Assembly (NCBI GenBank): GCA_016212735.1
Contig: JACRDZ010000074.1
Span: forward strand, 1-5,897
DNA: 5,897 bases
Source of the DNA: Candidatus Firestoneibacteriota bacterium
Lineage (GTDB): Bacteria > JACRDZ01
Direction: 5' to 3'
The notes below the pieces were generated by a model. It saw only the letters and a list, made by a program, of their open reading frames with translations, did no database searches and was not told the DNA's origin. Of the stretch, positions 5,816 through 5,897 are shown one piece after another; position 1 is the stretch's first letter, and each line of letters begins with the position of its first letter. The translations under genes and the position numbers were made by a program.

Positions 5816-5897
5816 TTATAATAAAACTCTTAGGTGTTTCTAAATCCGAATCAAGAGGAGTCAGCCATTTCATCCATGGTTCTGAAGGGTGAAGTCC
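5799..5897 (-). other. STAND relic, segment 1 (unrecognised upstream piece)
   Basis: The frame open from the window edge gives 32 residues (SEPWMKWLTPLDSDLETPKS, then FIITKAQC) and stops at TGA 5801-5799. I recognise no domain. The end, ITKAQ, followed after a frame change by VDMLEDWVDNE, resembles the TRAELYxxFVDxWLxRE-like linker after the NACHT core. That is the reason for placing it in the same gene. Confidence 0.4.

Larger units (their letters stand above)
5138..5897 (-). pseudogene. Collapsed NACHT/STAND - pentapeptide repeat - WD40 protein gene
   Basis: Read on the minus strand, four segments in alternating frames give recognisable pieces of one large multidomain protein in sensible order: a leading piece (5897-5802), the C-terminal part of a NACHT ATPase module (5815-5549), pentapeptide repeats (5558-5331) and a single last WD40 repeat with C-terminal tail (about 5338-5141), ending at TAA 5140-5138. 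NACHT/STAND proteins are ATP-driven sensors that oligomerise, and many act in bacterial antiphage defence; WD40 and pentapeptide repeats usually form the sensor half. Here each domain boundary coincides with a frame change and stops, no Walker motifs are in the window, and a WD40 propeller of usually seven or more repeats is reduced to one. Internal deletions fit better than isolated sequencing errors. The gene continues past the window edge, so the upstream part could be more complete. No function is expected from the fragments shown. Confidence 0.75.

Noticed and set aside
1..5897. CRISPR arrays, tRNA or rRNA genes, insertion sequences
   Set aside because: No regularly spaced repeats, no cloverleaf or rRNA-like stretches, and no transposase or terminal inverted repeats were seen on reading both strands.

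Overview
The window is AT-rich (by eye roughly two thirds A+T). Every gene I can support lies on the minus strand, so transcription runs from high to low coordinates. ADP-heptose chemistry, a family 9 (heptosyltransferase-like) glycosyltransferase and a secreted TPR protein suggest a Gram-negative bacterium with a low-GC genome. Nothing in the window fixes the phylum, and an uncultured lineage is only a guess.

Layout in transcription order. (1) 5897-5138: a broken gene whose fragments, in changing reading frames, read as the C-terminal end of a NACHT/STAND ATPase domain, a run of pentapeptide repeats, and the last WD40 repeat plus C-terminal tail. It looks like a collapsed relic of a large STAND (signal-transducing, defence-type) protein. 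(2) 5105-4986: a 39-codon relic of the C-terminus of a GT4-type glycosyltransferase, whose stop overlaps the start of the next gene. (3) 4986-2226: three tightly packed, intact genes: a GT4-like glycosyltransferase, a GDP-perosamine-synthase-like sugar aminotransferase, and a stand-alone D-beta-D-heptose-1-phosphate adenylyltransferase (RfaE domain II / HldC type). The last two overlap by 8 bp. (4) 2197-1181: a family 9 glycosyltransferase, 28 bp further on. (5) 1171-1143: a perfect-consensus sigma70-type promoter (TTGACA, 17 bp, TATAAT). (6) 1058 to the window edge: a secreted or membrane-anchored TPR protein with nine full 34-residue repeats, its C-terminus cut off by the window.

How the genes fit together. 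Genes 4986-1181 form a plausible envelope-glycan operon. One enzyme makes an amino sugar on a nucleotide carrier, one makes an ADP-activated heptose, and two glycosyltransferases could transfer such sugars onto LPS core, O-antigen or another surface glycan. The other enzymes needed (sedoheptulose-7-P isomerase, heptose kinase, phosphatase, epimerase, GDP-mannose dehydratase) are not in this window. The TPR gene has its own promoter and may be a separate transcription unit. The operon's 5' end abuts two gene relics, so this edge of the locus looks like a recombination or decay zone. I did not find an intact new system. The most interesting items are the collapsed STAND gene, the glycosyltransferase relic at the junction, the textbook promoter, and the repeat-encoded tail of the GT4 gene.
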